Shown: positions 8,861 through 17,672 of the stretch, in pieces
Position numbering within the stretch: position 1 is the stretch's first letter
How the letters are laid out: each line of letters begins with the position of its first letter
Source: Oscillospiraceae bacterium MB08-C2-2
GTDB lineage: Bacteria > Bacillota > Clostridia > Oscillospirales > Ruminococcaceae
Direction of reading: 5' to 3'
Length of the DNA: 64,000 bases
NCBI GenBank assembly: GCA_035621215.1
Contig: CP141729.1
Coordinates: 456,944-520,943, forward strand
Translations under genes and position numbers: made by a program
The notes under the pieces: generated by a model
Told to the model about the DNA's origin: nothing
The model's database searches: none
The model's input: only the letters and a program-made list of their open reading frames with translations

Positions 8861-11266
8861 ATGAAGTACGATTTTAGTGCCATTGAAAAAAAGTGGCAGG
8901 GTATCTGGGATGAAAAGCAGTGCTTTGCGGCCTCCAATGACTATAGCAAGCCCAAGTTCTACCCGTTGGTGGAGTTTCCGTATCCATCCGCACAAGGGCT
9001 TCATGTAGGTCACCCCAGAAGCTACACCGCTTTGGATATTGTTGCCCGCAAGCGGCGTATGGAGGGCTACAATGTTCTGTATCCCATGGGATGGGATGCC
9101 TTTGGCCTGCCCACCGAGAACTTTGCCATTAAAATGAACATCCACCCGGCCATTGTCACCAAGGATAATGTGGCCCGCTTTAAGCGCCAGCTTAAATCTC
9201 TTGGCCTTTCCTTTGACTGGAGCCGGGAAATCAATACAACCGACCCCGATTACTACAAGTGGACCCAATGGATTTTCCTCCAGCTCTTCAAAAAGGGTCT
9301 GGCCTATAAGAAAAAAGCCTCGGTCAACTGGTGCACCTCCTGCCGGGTGGTGCTGGCCAACGAGGAGGTTGTGGGCGGTGTTTGCGAGCGGTGCCACGGT
9401 GAGGTTATCCACGCTGTTCGTGAGCAGTGGATGCTGGGTATCACAAAATATGCCCAGCGCCTGATTGACGATCTGGACGGTATGGATTATATCGACCGGG
9501 TCAAGGCACAGCAAATTCACTGGATTGGCCGTTCCGAGGGAGCGGAGGTGGATTTTTCAACCACAGCGGGGGATACTTTAACTGTGTTCACCACTCGCCC
9601 TGATACTCTTTTCGGCGCTACCTATATGGTTATCTCCCCAGAGCATGCCTATCTTGAAAAATGGGCGGACAGCATCACCAATCTGGATGAGGTGAAGGCC
9701 TACCAGCAGGAGGCCGCCCGGAAATCCGATTTTGAGCGCACCGAGCTGCAAAAAGAGAAAACCGGTGTATGCCTGCAAGGCGTTCGGGGTATTAACCCGG
9801 TTAACGGCAAAGAAATCCCCATCTTTATTTCCGATTACGTTTTGGTTTCTTACGGTACTGGTGCCATTATGGCGGTTCCCGGCCACGATACCCGTGACTG
9901 GGAGTTTGCCAAAAAGTTCGGCCTTCCTATCATAGAGGTTGTGGCTGGCGGCAACGTTGAGGAAGAAGCCTATACCGATTGTTCCTCCGGTGTTTTGGTC
10001 AATTCCGGTATGCTGGATGGCCTTACCGTGGAGCAGGCTATTCCTGCTATCACCAAATGGCTTGAGGAACAGAAAAAAGGCGTAACCAAGATCAATTACA
10101 AGCTGCGTGACTGGGTGTTTTCCCGTCAGCGTTATTGGGGCGAACCCATTCCGATCATTCACTGCCCGCATTGTGGCGCTGTTCCGCTGGACGAAAGCGA
10201 ACTGCCTTTGGTTCTGCCTGAGGTGCCCTCCTATCTGCCCACCAAGGAAGGAAATTCTCCTCTGGCGGCGTTGGATAGCTGGGTTAACACCACCTGCCCA
10301 AAATGCGGAGCTCACGCCAAGCGGGAAACCGATACCATGCCCCAGTGGGCTGGTTCCTCTTGGTATTACCTGCGCTACTGCGATCCCCACAATCCAAACG
10401 AGATTGCCTCTAAGGAAGCACTGGATTATTGGATGCCGGTGGATTGGTACAACGGCGGTATGGAGCACACCACTCTGCATCTGCTTTATTCCCGCTTCTG
10501 GCACAAGTTCCTTTATGATATCGGTCAGGTGAACTTGAAGGAGCCCTATGCCAAGCGCACCAGCCATGGTATGATTCTGGGTGAAAACGGCGAGAAAATG
10601 AGCAAATCCCGCGGCAATGTTGTCAACCCCGATGAGATTGTTTCCACCTATGGTGCCGATACCATGCGCCTGTATGAAATGTTCATTGGCGACTTTGAAA
10701 AGAGTGCCCCTTGGAATGCTGCCTCGATCCGTGGCTGTGAGCGCTTCTTGGATCGTGTTTATGGTCTGCCTAAGCTGATGGTTGCTTCTGAGGATTACTC
10801 CAAGGCGCTTGAAAGCAGCTTCCATAAGACCATCGCTAAGGTTACCGAGGATATCGAGGGCCTGAAATTCAATACAGCCATTGCCGCACTGATGGCGCTT
10901 CTCAACGAAATCACTGAGCAGAAGAGCATCACCCGTGGTGAGCTGCGCACCTTCCTGCTGCTGCTCAATCCCTTCGCTCCTCATCTGACCGAGGAAATGT
11001 GGGAGGTGCAGGGCTTTGGCGGTATGCTGCATGAGCAGAAATGGCCTGTCTTTGATCCGGCTAAAACCAAGGATGAGACTGTGGAAATTGCCGTGCAGAT
11101 TTCCGGAAAGATCAAGGGTCGCTACGAAATCCCTGTGGATATGGATAAGGAAAGCCAGCTTTCTTTTGTAAAGTCTCAGCCGGAGATAGCGCCTCTTCTG
11201 GAGGGCAAAACCCTTATAAAGGAAATTGTTGTGCCGGGAAAATTGATTAATTTGGTTGTGAAATAG
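8861..11266 (+). CDS. leuS: Leucyl-tRNA synthetase
   Basis: An 801-residue class I synthetase that charges tRNA-Leu. The HIGH-type motif is HVGH (residues 48-51) and KMSKS lies near residue 579. A zinc knuckle with two Cys pairs (CTSC, CERC) is in the first third, the CP1 editing domain follows with TTRPDTLFG, and a second zinc-like CPHC/CPKC segment precedes the catalytic return. The start ATG 8861 follows GAGGGG at 8846. The short gap after rsfS has neither a T-box nor a leucine-rich leader ORF, so it is probably transcribed from upstream. Confidence 0.97.
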   Translation: MKYDFSAIEKKWQGIWDEKQCFAASNDYSKPKFYPLVEFPYPSAQGLHVGHPRSYTALDIVARKRRMEGYNVLYPMGWDAFGLPTENFAIKMNIHPAIVTKDNVARFKRQLKSLGLSFDWSREINTTDPDYYKWTQWIFLQLFKKGLAYKKKASVNWCTSCRVVLANEEVVGGVCERCHGEVIHAVREQWMLGITKYAQRLIDDLDGMDYIDRVKAQQIHWIGRSEGAEVDFSTTAGDTLTVFTTRPDTLFGATYMVISPEHAYLEKWADSITNLDEVKAYQQEAARKSDFERTELQKEKTGVCLQGVRGINPVNGKEIPIFISDYVLVSYGTGAIMAVPGHDTRDWEFAKKFGLPIIEVVAGGNVEEEAYTDCSSGVLVNSGMLDGLTVEQAIPAITKWLEEQKKGVTKINYKLRDWVFSRQRYWGEPIPIIHCPHCGAVPLDESELPLVLPEVPSYLPTKEGNSPLAALDSWVNTTCPKCGAHAKRETDTMPQWAGSSWYYLRYCDPHNPNEIASKEALDYWMPVDWYNGGMEHTTLHLLYSRFWHKFLYDIGQVNLKEPYAKRTSHGMILGENGEKMSKSRGNVVNPDEIVSTYGADTMRLYEMFIGDFEKSAPWNAASIRGCERFLDRVYGLPKLMVASEDYSKALESSFHKTIAKVTEDIEGLKFNTAIAALMALLNEITEQKSITRGELRTFLLLLNPFAPHLTEEMWEVQGFGGMLHEQKWPVFDPAKTKDETVEIAVQISGKIKGRYEIPVDMDKESQLSFVKSQPEIAPLLEGKTLIKEIVVPGKLINLVVK

Positions 11267-11363
11267 GGTTAAAATGGCATAAAAATCCCCTTCTACAGCA
11301 TTTTTATACTGTGACTGTGGCTGGGAATTCTGCTGATACAGCCAAAGAATATCACCTTTGGTC

Positions 11364-11392
11364 TTGACAGAAACACCATAAGGATGTATAAT
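11364..11392 (+). promoter_or_regulatory. Consensus sigma-A promoter for rpsU
   Basis: TTGACA at 11364-11369, a 17-bp spacer, and TATAAT at 11387-11392. Both hexamers are perfect. It lies 70 bp upstream of rpsU, in the gap after leuS, and gives the small ribosomal gene its own strong promoter. Confidence 0.9.
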
Positions 11393-11461
11393 TACCTCAT
11401 GGTTTTTGAGATGTTTTTTCAAAAAACTCCTGCTGCTAAGCGTAGGGAGGGAAATTGGTAA

Positions 11462-11638
11462 ATGGCAGAAATTCGCATTAAAGATAATGAGACTTTGGAT
11501 AGTGCTCTTCGCAGATTTAAAAGACAATGCGCCAAATCCGGCGTGCTGCAAGAGGTGCGGAAGAGGGAACACTATGAGAAGCCTTCTGTAAAGCGGAAAA
11601 AGAAGTCCGAAGCGGCGCGTAAGCGTAAGTTTAAATAG
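11462..11638 (+). CDS. rpsU: 30S ribosomal protein S21
   Basis: A 58-residue, strongly basic protein. The N terminus [20 protein letters not shown] and the following [20 protein letters not shown] are diagnostic of S21, which helps the 30S subunit bind mRNA near the Shine-Dalgarno helix. The C-terminal 15 residues are mostly Lys and Arg. GGGAGGG lies upstream of the ATG. It is monocistronic, with its own consensus promoter and a hairpin terminator immediately after. Confidence 0.96.
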   Translation: MAEIRIKDNETLDSALRRFKRQCAKSGVLQEVRKREHYEKPSVKRKKKSEAARKRKFK

Positions 11639-11648
11639 TTTTTTTCTT

Positions 11649-11678
11649 AAAGGCGGGCTTGTTGAGCTCGCCTTTTTT
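11649..11678 (+). terminator. Intrinsic terminator after rpsU
   Basis: The stem AAAGGCGGGCT/AGCTCGCCTTT has one G-U pair and a five-base loop, and is followed by a T-run. It ends the rpsU transcript. Confidence 0.88.
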
Positions 11679-11775
11679 ATCTTATCATTATTTTTAGAAC
11701 CCCTGCAGATGGTTCCGTTTGTATATTGAGCTTATTTTAAATTCGCACGAGTGCAAGGATGAAAGGAGGAACGCC

Positions 11776-12282
11776 ATGTCTGTTTTTTACCCCACTGTTC
11801 TGCAAAAAAGAGTCTACTGCATCGATAAGCCCCTGCTGGAACGCCTTGGCGTTACCGCCCTGATTCTGGATGTGGATAACACCCTGACCACCCACGATAA
11901 TCCTGTTCCTCATGAGCGGGTGCTGGATTGGCTCCGGGAAATGAAGGAGCAGGGAATCGGTCTGATTATTCTTTCCAACAACAACCCCGAGCGGGTGAGG
12001 CCCTTTGCCGATATGCTGGGGCTTCCTTTTGCCGCCAATGCGGCCAAGCCTCTGCCCGGCGGCTATCGAAAGGCGATTCAGAGGCTGGGGGTCCCCTCCC
12101 ACCAAACAGCGGTGGTGGGTGATCAGATTTTCACCGATGTTTTGGGCGGGAATCTGGCGGGTATCAAGACCATTCTGGTGGAGCCTATGGAATTTGAGGA
12201 TAAGGGGTTTTTCAGGCTTAAGCGCCGTGTGGAAAAAGGAATTCTGCGGCGTTACCGCAAAGGGAGGAAACAGCGTGGTTAA
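11776..12282 (+). CDS. yqeG: YqeG-family HAD IIIA phosphatase
   Basis: A 168-residue HAD-superfamily protein. Motif I is LDVDNTLTTHDNP with the two catalytic Asp residues, motif II is the Ser in LIILSNNN, and motifs III/IV are AAKPLPGGYRKA and VVGDQIFTDVLGG. The family's physiological substrate is not established, although some homologues act on phosphatidylglycerophosphate. The ATG has AAAGGAGG eight bases upstream. The 3' end overlaps the next gene by eight bases. Confidence 0.9.
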   Translation: MSVFYPTVLQKRVYCIDKPLLERLGVTALILDVDNTLTTHDNPVPHERVLDWLREMKEQGIGLIILSNNNPERVRPFADMLGLPFAANAAKPLPGGYRKAIQRLGVPSHQTAVVGDQIFTDVLGGNLAGIKTILVEPMEFEDKGFFRLKRRVEKGILRRYRKGRKQRG

Positions 12283-13153
12283 ATTCGGGCCTGCGGGCAA
12301 TTCGGATAGTTTTGAGGCACAGGGCTATAAAAGCTCACTGGATGCGCCAAAATATTTACACGATATGGGGCTGGATGCCTTTGAATACCAATGTGGCCGG
12401 GGTGTGCGCATCTCGCAGGCTTCGGCGGCCAAGCTGGGGGAAAAGGCCCGGGAGTATGGTATCACACTTTCCATCCACGCACCCTATTTTATTTCCATGT
12501 CCAGCGTTGAGGAAGAAAAGCGGCTGGGGAGCCTGCGCTATATACTGGATTCCGCCGCTGCTGCCAAGGCCATGGGGGCAAAGCGGGTAATCCTGCATAC
12601 CGGCTCCTGCGGCAAGATCAGCCGGGAAGAGGCGCTGGTGCTGGCCAAGGATACTATGAAGCTGGCCCTCAATGCCATGGATGAAGGCGGCTACAGCGAC
12701 ATTCACCTTTGCCCGGAGGTTATGGGCAAAATCAACCAGCTTGGAACCCTCGAAGAGGTTCTGGAGCTGTGTACGCTGGATGAACGGCTGATTCCCTGTG
12801 TGGATTTTGGGCATCTTAATGCCCGCACCTTTGGTGGCTTAGGCGGTTATGAGGATTTCAAGGCTGTTTTTGACGCCATGGAAAACCGTTTGGGCACCGA
12901 GCGGATGCGCAATTTCCACTCCCATTTTTCCAAAATTGAGTATACCCCCAAGGGCGGGGAAAAGAAGCACCTGACCTTTGAGGATACCGTATTCGGGCCG
13001 GATTTCAGGCCGGTTGCCCAGCTTCTGGCGGAGCGTAAATGCACAGCAACCATTATCTGCGAATCCGCCGGAACACAGGCAGAGGATGCCGTTATTATGC
13101 AGCAGGATTACCGCAGGGCAAAAGAAGCGCTTGAACAGGGCCAGCCGGGATGA
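12275..13153 (+). CDS. TIM-barrel protein, endonuclease IV (AP endonuclease 2) family
   Basis: About 292 residues of the xylose isomerase-like/endonuclease IV fold. Candidate metal ligands recur along the barrel: SIHAPYF, VILHTGS, CPEVMGK, PCVDFGHLNAR, FHSHFSK and ICESAGT, in the order expected for Nfo-like enzymes that cut at abasic sites. It is shorter and more divergent than E. coli Nfo, so deoxyribonuclease IV activity is likely rather than proven. The start is GTG 12275 with AGGGAGG upstream, overlapping yqeG. Confidence 0.8.
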   Translation: MVKFGPAGNSDSFEAQGYKSSLDAPKYLHDMGLDAFEYQCGRGVRISQASAAKLGEKAREYGITLSIHAPYFISMSSVEEEKRLGSLRYILDSAAAAKAMGAKRVILHTGSCGKISREEALVLAKDTMKLALNAMDEGGYSDIHLCPEVMGKINQLGTLEEVLELCTLDERLIPCVDFGHLNARTFGGLGGYEDFKAVFDAMENRLGTERMRNFHSHFSKIEYTPKGGEKKHLTFEDTVFGPDFRPVAQLLAERKCTATIICESAGTQAEDAVIMQQDYRRAKEALEQGQPG

Positions 13154-13196
13154 CTCCCCTGAAGCCATACTATCATCACAGAAAAGAGTGAATACC

Positions 13197-13637
13197 ATGA
13201 AAAAAATCCTTGTTATTCATGGACCCAACATCAACTTGACCGGTCTTCGGGAGCGGGGGGTTTACGGCTCTGAAACGCTGGAGAGCATTGACAAAGAGAT
13301 TGTCGGTTGGGCAAACGAGCTGGGCCTTGCCTGTGTAACGGCCCAAAGCAATCACGAGGGCGAAATCATTGACTGGCTCCATGACGCTATGGAAGAAAAC
13401 GACGGTGTTGTCATCAATGCAGGCGCTTATACCCACTATAGCTACGCCATCCGGGATGCCATTGCCGCTATCACCATTCCCTGTGTGGAGGTGCATTTTT
13501 CCAACATTCAGGCCCGTGAGGAGTTCCGCCATCACTCTGTTATTGCCCCGGTTTGTGCAGGCAGCATTGCAGGCTTTGGGAAAAACAGCTACTATTTGGC
13601 TCTTGCAGCATTGAGCCGTATGTTGGAGGGAAAATAA
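13197..13637 (+). CDS. aroQ: Type II 3-dehydroquinate dehydratase
   Basis: A 146-residue dodecameric-type dehydroquinase of the shikimate pathway. Family motifs are HGPNINLTGLRE at the N terminus, QSNHEGEIIDWLH, INAGAYTHYSYAIRDA, and VEVHFSNIQAREEFRHHSVI with the catalytic His. ATG 13197 has only a weak AAGAG upstream. It is followed directly by the M24 peptidase and efp genes, an arrangement (aroQ-pepP-efp) seen in many Firmicutes. Confidence 0.95.
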   Translation: MKKILVIHGPNINLTGLRERGVYGSETLESIDKEIVGWANELGLACVTAQSNHEGEIIDWLHDAMEENDGVVINAGAYTHYSYAIRDAIAAITIPCVEVHFSNIQAREEFRHHSVIAPVCAGSIAGFGKNSYYLALAALSRMLEGK

Positions 13638-13638
13638 C

Positions 13639-14709
13639 ATGGAAAACAAGTTGGAAGTTCTGATTGAAAAGCTGGAAGGCGATATGGACGCCGCCTTGAT
13701 TACCTCTCCCATCAACCGCCGCTATTATACCGGCTTCAATTCCAGTGCCGGTGTTGTGGTCGCTACGCGCAAATCCCGCACTTTTATCATTGATTCCCGC
13801 TATTTTGAGGCGGCTCAGCGCAAGGTTAAGGGTATGGAGGTGGTGCTGGAAAATAACCGCCATCAGCAGATTCGGGCGATTTTGGAGGCCGAGGGTATTA
13901 AACGCTTGGCTGTGGAAAGCGACCGGGTGAGCATGAGCGGCTATCTGGATTATAAAAAGGCTTTTCCTGAGATGGAAATCCTCTTTGATAACCGCCTGAG
14001 CGATTTAATCACTGCCCAGCGCCAGATCAAAACCAGCGAGGAAATCAGCCTGACCGATCAGGCCCAGCAAATCACCGATCGGGCCTTTAACCATATACTC
14101 ACTTATATTCGCCCCGGCCTCACTGAGCTGGAGGTGACCTTGGAGCTGGAAACTGCCTGCCGCCGTTTTGGTTCCTCCGAGCCTGCCTTTACTTCCATTG
14201 TGGTATCCGGCCAAAACAGCTCCATGCCTCACGGTGTTCCCACTGAAAAACCTCTGGAAAAGGGGGATTTTCTCACCATGGATTTTGGCTGTACCGTTGG
14301 GGATTACCATTCGGATATGACCCGGACTGTGGCTGTCGGCCACGCCACTGAAAAAATGCAGGAGGTCTACCAAACGGTTCTTTCCGCTCAGTTGGCTGCC
14401 ATTGCTGTGATCAAAGAGGGCATTCCCTGCAAAGAAGTGGATAAAACAGCCCGGGATTTGATTTCTAAGGCTGGTTATGGGGAATATTTCGGCCACGGTC
14501 TCGGCCATGCCATTGGCCTGGAGGTGCACGAAAACCCTCGCTTTAACACCGTTTCAGAAGTCATAGCCAAGGCAGGGCTGATTATGTCGGTGGAGCCGGG
14601 AATTTATCTGCCCGGCCAATTCGGTGTTCGCATTGAGGATATGGTGCTGGTTACCCAAGAGGGCTGCCGCAACTTTACCCAAAGCCCCAAGGAGCTTATT
14701 GTTGTTTAG
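13639..14709 (+). CDS. M24 family Xaa-Pro aminopeptidase
   Basis: A 356-residue creatinase-fold peptidase that removes N-terminal residues preceding proline. Residues 1-125 form the creatinase N-terminal domain (SPINRRYYTGFNSSAG). The catalytic domain has the metal ligands D in MDFGCTVGDYHSDMTRT, H in GHGLGHAIGLEVHE, E in SVEPGIYLPG and E in VRIEDMVLV. The start is two bases after aroQ, and efp follows with its own promoter. Confidence 0.93.
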   Translation: MENKLEVLIEKLEGDMDAALITSPINRRYYTGFNSSAGVVVATRKSRTFIIDSRYFEAAQRKVKGMEVVLENNRHQQIRAILEAEGIKRLAVESDRVSMSGYLDYKKAFPEMEILFDNRLSDLITAQRQIKTSEEISLTDQAQQITDRAFNHILTYIRPGLTELEVTLELETACRRFGSSEPAFTSIVVSGQNSSMPHGVPTEKPLEKGDFLTMDFGCTVGDYHSDMTRTVAVGHATEKMQEVYQTVLSAQLAAIAVIKEGIPCKEVDKTARDLISKAGYGEYFGHGLGHAIGLEVHENPRFNTVSEVIAKAGLIMSVEPGIYLPGQFGVRIEDMVLVTQEGCRNFTQSPKELIVV

Positions 14710-14783
14710 AAATATTGTTAAAGGCCAAAAGGGTTTTTGCCCTGCATTTTACAGATGATTTTGCTTTATTGAGGCAAAAAAGC

Positions 14784-14812
14784 TTGCATTCTACTGCGTT
14801 TTAGGATAATAT
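14784..14812 (+). promoter_or_regulatory. Probable sigma-A promoter for efp
   Basis: TTGCAT at 14784, a 17-bp spacer, and TAATAT at 14807. It lies about 80 bp before efp in the 181-bp gap after the M24 peptidase. The match is moderate. Confidence 0.5.
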
Positions 14813-14890
14813 TATATAGATTCAAGTAAGCGGGGTAATGGTATTTGACCGATCCGCTGATCGAGACAAACCGTTTGGAGGAAAAAACAC

Positions 14891-15448
14891 ATGATATCTG
14901 CCGGAGATTTTCGTAACGGCGCAACTTTTGAGATGGATGGCAACGTTTTCCAGATTGTTGAATTTCAGCATGTAAAGCCCGGTAAAGGTGCGGCCTTTGT
15001 CCGTACTAAAATTCGCAATGTCATTTCTGGGTCTGTGGTTGAAAGAACCTTTAACCCTTCTGACAAATATCCCACTGCTTTTATTGAGCGCAAGGAAATG
15101 CAGTATCTTTACGCCGATGGCAGTCTCCACTATTTTATGGATAACGAAACCTATGAGAATATCCCCATTAATGAAGATGTTATGGGTGATAATTTTAAAT
15201 TTGTTAAAGAAAATACCGATGTAAAGGTGCTTAGCTATAAAGGCAATGTTTTTGGTGTGGAGCCTCCTTTCTTTGTGGAGCTGCAAGTCACAGAGACTGA
15301 CCCCGGCTTTAAGGGCGATACTGCTACCAATGCCACCAAGCCTGCCAAGCTGGAAACCGGTGCCGAAATCCGTGTGCCCCTGTTTATTGACGAAGGGGAT
15401 ATGATTCGCATCGATACCCGTACCGGCGATTATATGGAGCGGGCATAG
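14891..15448 (+). CDS. efp: Elongation factor P
   Basis: A 185-residue three-domain EF-P, which relieves ribosome stalling at polyproline stretches. The N-terminal KOW-like domain carries the loop [10 protein letters not shown], where a Lys takes the position modified in other species. The C-terminal domain ends with the family signature [28 protein letters not shown] precedes the ATG. A zinc-ribbon protein follows after 100 bases. Confidence 0.97.
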   Translation: MISAGDFRNGATFEMDGNVFQIVEFQHVKPGKGAAFVRTKIRNVISGSVVERTFNPSDKYPTAFIERKEMQYLYADGSLHYFMDNETYENIPINEDVMGDNFKFVKENTDVKVLSYKGNVFGVEPPFFVELQVTETDPGFKGDTATNATKPAKLETGAEIRVPLFIDEGDMIRIDTRTGDYMERA

Positions 15449-15548
15449 TCTATTATTTTCTCTCACAGGCCGTTGTATTTTTCTGGGGAAACCCGGCAAA
15501 ATATTTACAGCAAAACACCGATGATTTACAACAAAGGGGGATTAAAGA

Positions 15549-15989
15549 ATGGAAATTACAGAAAAAGTTGCCTATTTAAAGGGTCTTATAGAAGGCCTTG
15601 GTGTCAATGACAGCACCAAGGAGGGCAAAGTTCTGCTGGCGATGGTTGATGTTCTGGATGACATTGCATTGACTGTTACCGATGTGGAAGAGGGTCTGGA
15701 TGAGCTTTATGAGCAAGTCGACGCTCTGGATGAAGATTTGGGCGAGCTGGAAGAATACATCTTTGATGAAGATGACGATGAATGCGGATGCGGCCATCAC
15801 CACCATCATGATGAAGACTTCGACGATGAAGAGCTCTATGAGGTAGTTTGCCCCAGCTGTCAGGATAGCGTCTATTTGGATGAAGAAATGCTGGATCAGG
15901 GCGAAATTAATTGCCCCAACTGCGGCCAGCTTTTGGAATTTGATCTGGATATGGATGAAAACGAAACAGACGCGGCCGATAATGAGTAG
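15549..15989 (+). CDS. CD1247-type acidic zinc-ribbon protein
   Basis: A 146-residue protein of unknown function. The N-terminal 70 residues (KVAYLKGLIEGL...VLDDIALTVTDVEEGLDELYEQVDALDEDL) match the CD1247 N-terminal domain of Clostridia and look like an acidic helix or coiled coil. A very acidic linker contains CGCGHHHHH. The C-terminal half has a zinc ribbon with CPSC and CPNC pairs. It is placed next to efp, and a function in translation or metal handling would be inference only. AAAGGGGG lies upstream of the ATG. Confidence 0.8.
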   Translation: MEITEKVAYLKGLIEGLGVNDSTKEGKVLLAMVDVLDDIALTVTDVEEGLDELYEQVDALDEDLGELEEYIFDEDDDECGCGHHHHHDEDFDDEELYEVVCPSCQDSVYLDEEMLDQGEINCPNCGQLLEFDLDMDENETDAADNE

Positions 15990-16004
15990 CCGTTGGACAA
16001 CAAT

Positions 16005-16045
16005 AAACAGCAGTGGTTACTCTGTAGCCACTGCTGTTTTTGTTT
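16005..16045 (+). terminator. Strong hairpin terminator ahead of apbE
   Basis: The stem AAACAGCAGTGGTTAC pairs with GTAGCCACTGCTGTTT across a three-base loop and is followed by TTTTTGTTT. It ends the efp-region transcript but lies only about 17 bases before apbE, whose weak GAGGG RBS follows the T-run. No promoter fits between the hairpin and the gene. Confidence 0.88.
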
Positions 16046-16061
16046 GAGGGTTTTTTAACAA

Positions 16062-17135
16062 ATGGATGAAAAAAAGAAAATTAAGCCCATGCCGCTGCTG
16101 CTTAAGCTCCTGTTGATTGCATTGGCGGTGTTGGTTGTGGCAGAAATATTTTTTACCGGCCAAAGCAAGCCCTATTCTTCTGTTGGCTTCGCTATGGATA
16201 CCGTGGTGGAACAGCAATGGTATGGGCCGAAAGCTGAAAAATTTGGGCAGGCAAGCCTTTCTGCTATGGAAAAACTGGAGGCGGAGTATTCCCTCTATGT
16301 GGAAGATTCCGTTGTCTGGCGGCTGAATGAACAGGCGGGCAAGGACCCAACTGCTGTGAGCGATGAAGCCTTTTCATTTTTACAGCGCTCGGCTGCCTTG
16401 TGCGGCCAGTCTCAAGGCCGTTTTGATATTACCATTGCCCCTTTGGTGCTGGCTTGGGGCATTACCACTGAGGCACCTCGTGTGCCGCCTCAGAAGGAAT
16501 TGGATATTTTGGTGGGATTAGTGGATTGGAGAGATATTCTTTTTTATCCTGAAACCGCAGAAGTTCAGCTTGCTCGGAAAGGGCAAAAAATTGATCTGGG
16601 AGGCTTAGCTAAAGGTTATGCTTGTGATCTGCTGCGGGATATGGCCGAAGAGTATAAGGTGACCGGTGGCTACGTCATGGTTGGCAGCAGTGTGCTGGTG
16701 ATTGGGGAGAAGCCCCAAGGAGAGCCCTTTCGATTTGGCATTCAGGACCCGCGCGGAGCAAGAGGGCAAAGCATCGGAACGCTGACTATGGGGAAGGCCG
16801 GTAATGCGGCAGGTGCCTTTGATGTGTTTTCTACCTCTGGAGACTATGAACGCTTTTTTACCGATGAGAATGGAACCTATCACCACATTTTTGATCCTGC
16901 TACCGGCAGACCCGCACAGACAGATATAGCCTCGGTGGTTATTGTGGGCCGTGATGGTCTGATGACCGAGTTTTACTCCACCTACCTTTTTATGGGCGGT
17001 TCAGCGGATTTGCCTGATCCGGCTGTTGAAGAATACGGCTACATAGCAATTACAGCGGATAAGGTGGTTTACTGCTCGGATAATTTGCGGGAAAGCTTTG
17101 AGCTTAAAAGCGATTTCTATAGGATGGCTTCATGA
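16062..17135 (+). CDS. apbE: FAD:protein FMN transferase (ApbE family)
   Basis: A 357-residue flavin transferase. It attaches FMN covalently to a Thr in Rnf/Nqr subunits, and the two likely targets, RnfD and RnfG, are encoded three genes downstream. An N-terminal membrane anchor (residues about 10-30) precedes an extracytoplasmic domain with DLGGLAKGYACDLL, the GYVMVGSSVLVIG segment (a variant of the usual GGN motif), AFDVFSTSGDYERFF and YHHIFDPATGRP. It lacks a lipobox Cys. The stop overlaps the next ATG (ATGA). Confidence 0.93.
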   Translation: MDEKKKIKPMPLLLKLLLIALAVLVVAEIFFTGQSKPYSSVGFAMDTVVEQQWYGPKAEKFGQASLSAMEKLEAEYSLYVEDSVVWRLNEQAGKDPTAVSDEAFSFLQRSAALCGQSQGRFDITIAPLVLAWGITTEAPRVPPQKELDILVGLVDWRDILFYPETAEVQLARKGQKIDLGGLAKGYACDLLRDMAEEYKVTGGYVMVGSSVLVIGEKPQGEPFRFGIQDPRGARGQSIGTLTMGKAGNAAGAFDVFSTSGDYERFFTDENGTYHHIFDPATGRPAQTDIASVVIVGRDGLMTEFYSTYLFMGGSADLPDPAVEEYGYIAITADKVVYCSDNLRESFELKSDFYRMAS

Positions 17136-17659
17136 ATAGCCGGAGCAATGCCCGCGCAGTGGCGCTTTGCGGGCTTTTGTTTGCGCTGGCAGTGGCTCTT
17201 TCCGTCTTGGAAGGAACCATTCCTTTTCCGGTTCCGGGGGTGCGTCCGGGGCTTTCCAATGTGGTGGTGATGTTTTGTGTTTTTGTGCTGGGGGCTGGCT
17301 ACGCTGTGCTTCTGGCCTTGCTCAAGGCCGGTTTTGTTTTGCTTACCCGAGGCATAACCGGGGCTTTGCTGAGCTTGATGGGGGGGCTTTTATCGGTTGG
17401 CCTCATGTGCCTTCTGGCCCGTATGCGCCGTCATGTGCCCAGCCTGAGCGCTGTGAGCATGATTGGGGCTGTGGCGCATAATATAGGGCAGCTTATGGGG
17501 GCATCTTTTCTGCTGCACAGCACCTACGTTTGGGCATATCTGCCGGTTCTATTAGTATCCGGCGTGGCAATGGGGATGATAACGGCGCTGCTTTATAAAG
17601 CGGCGTCTCCCGCTTTAAAAAAGATAGATGGGGTTTATAAGTTGAGGAAAAAAGACTGA
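17132..17659 (+). CDS. Gx transporter family membrane protein
   Basis: A 175-residue integral membrane protein with five or so hydrophobic segments. The motif GTIPFPVPGVRPGLSNVVVMFCVF marks the Gx family, often annotated as a component of heptaprenyl diphosphate synthase although it more resembles a small-molecule transporter. It is regularly found beside ApbE and Rnf genes in Clostridia, which suggests a flavin- or electron-transport link; this is inference. Its start overlaps apbE, and rnfC begins 13 bases after its stop. Confidence 0.82.
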   Translation: MNSRSNARAVALCGLLFALAVALSVLEGTIPFPVPGVRPGLSNVVVMFCVFVLGAGYAVLLALLKAGFVLLTRGITGALLSLMGGLLSVGLMCLLARMRRHVPSLSAVSMIGAVAHNIGQLMGASFLLHSTYVWAYLPVLLVSGVAMGMITALLYKAASPALKKIDGVYKLRKKD

Positions 17660-17672
17660 AGGAGGATGGCAT

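Noticed and set aside
9578-11572. A 664-codon minus-strand frame opposite leuS
   Set aside because: It is antisense to leucyl-tRNA synthetase and extends over the rpsU promoter; its composition is not protein-like.
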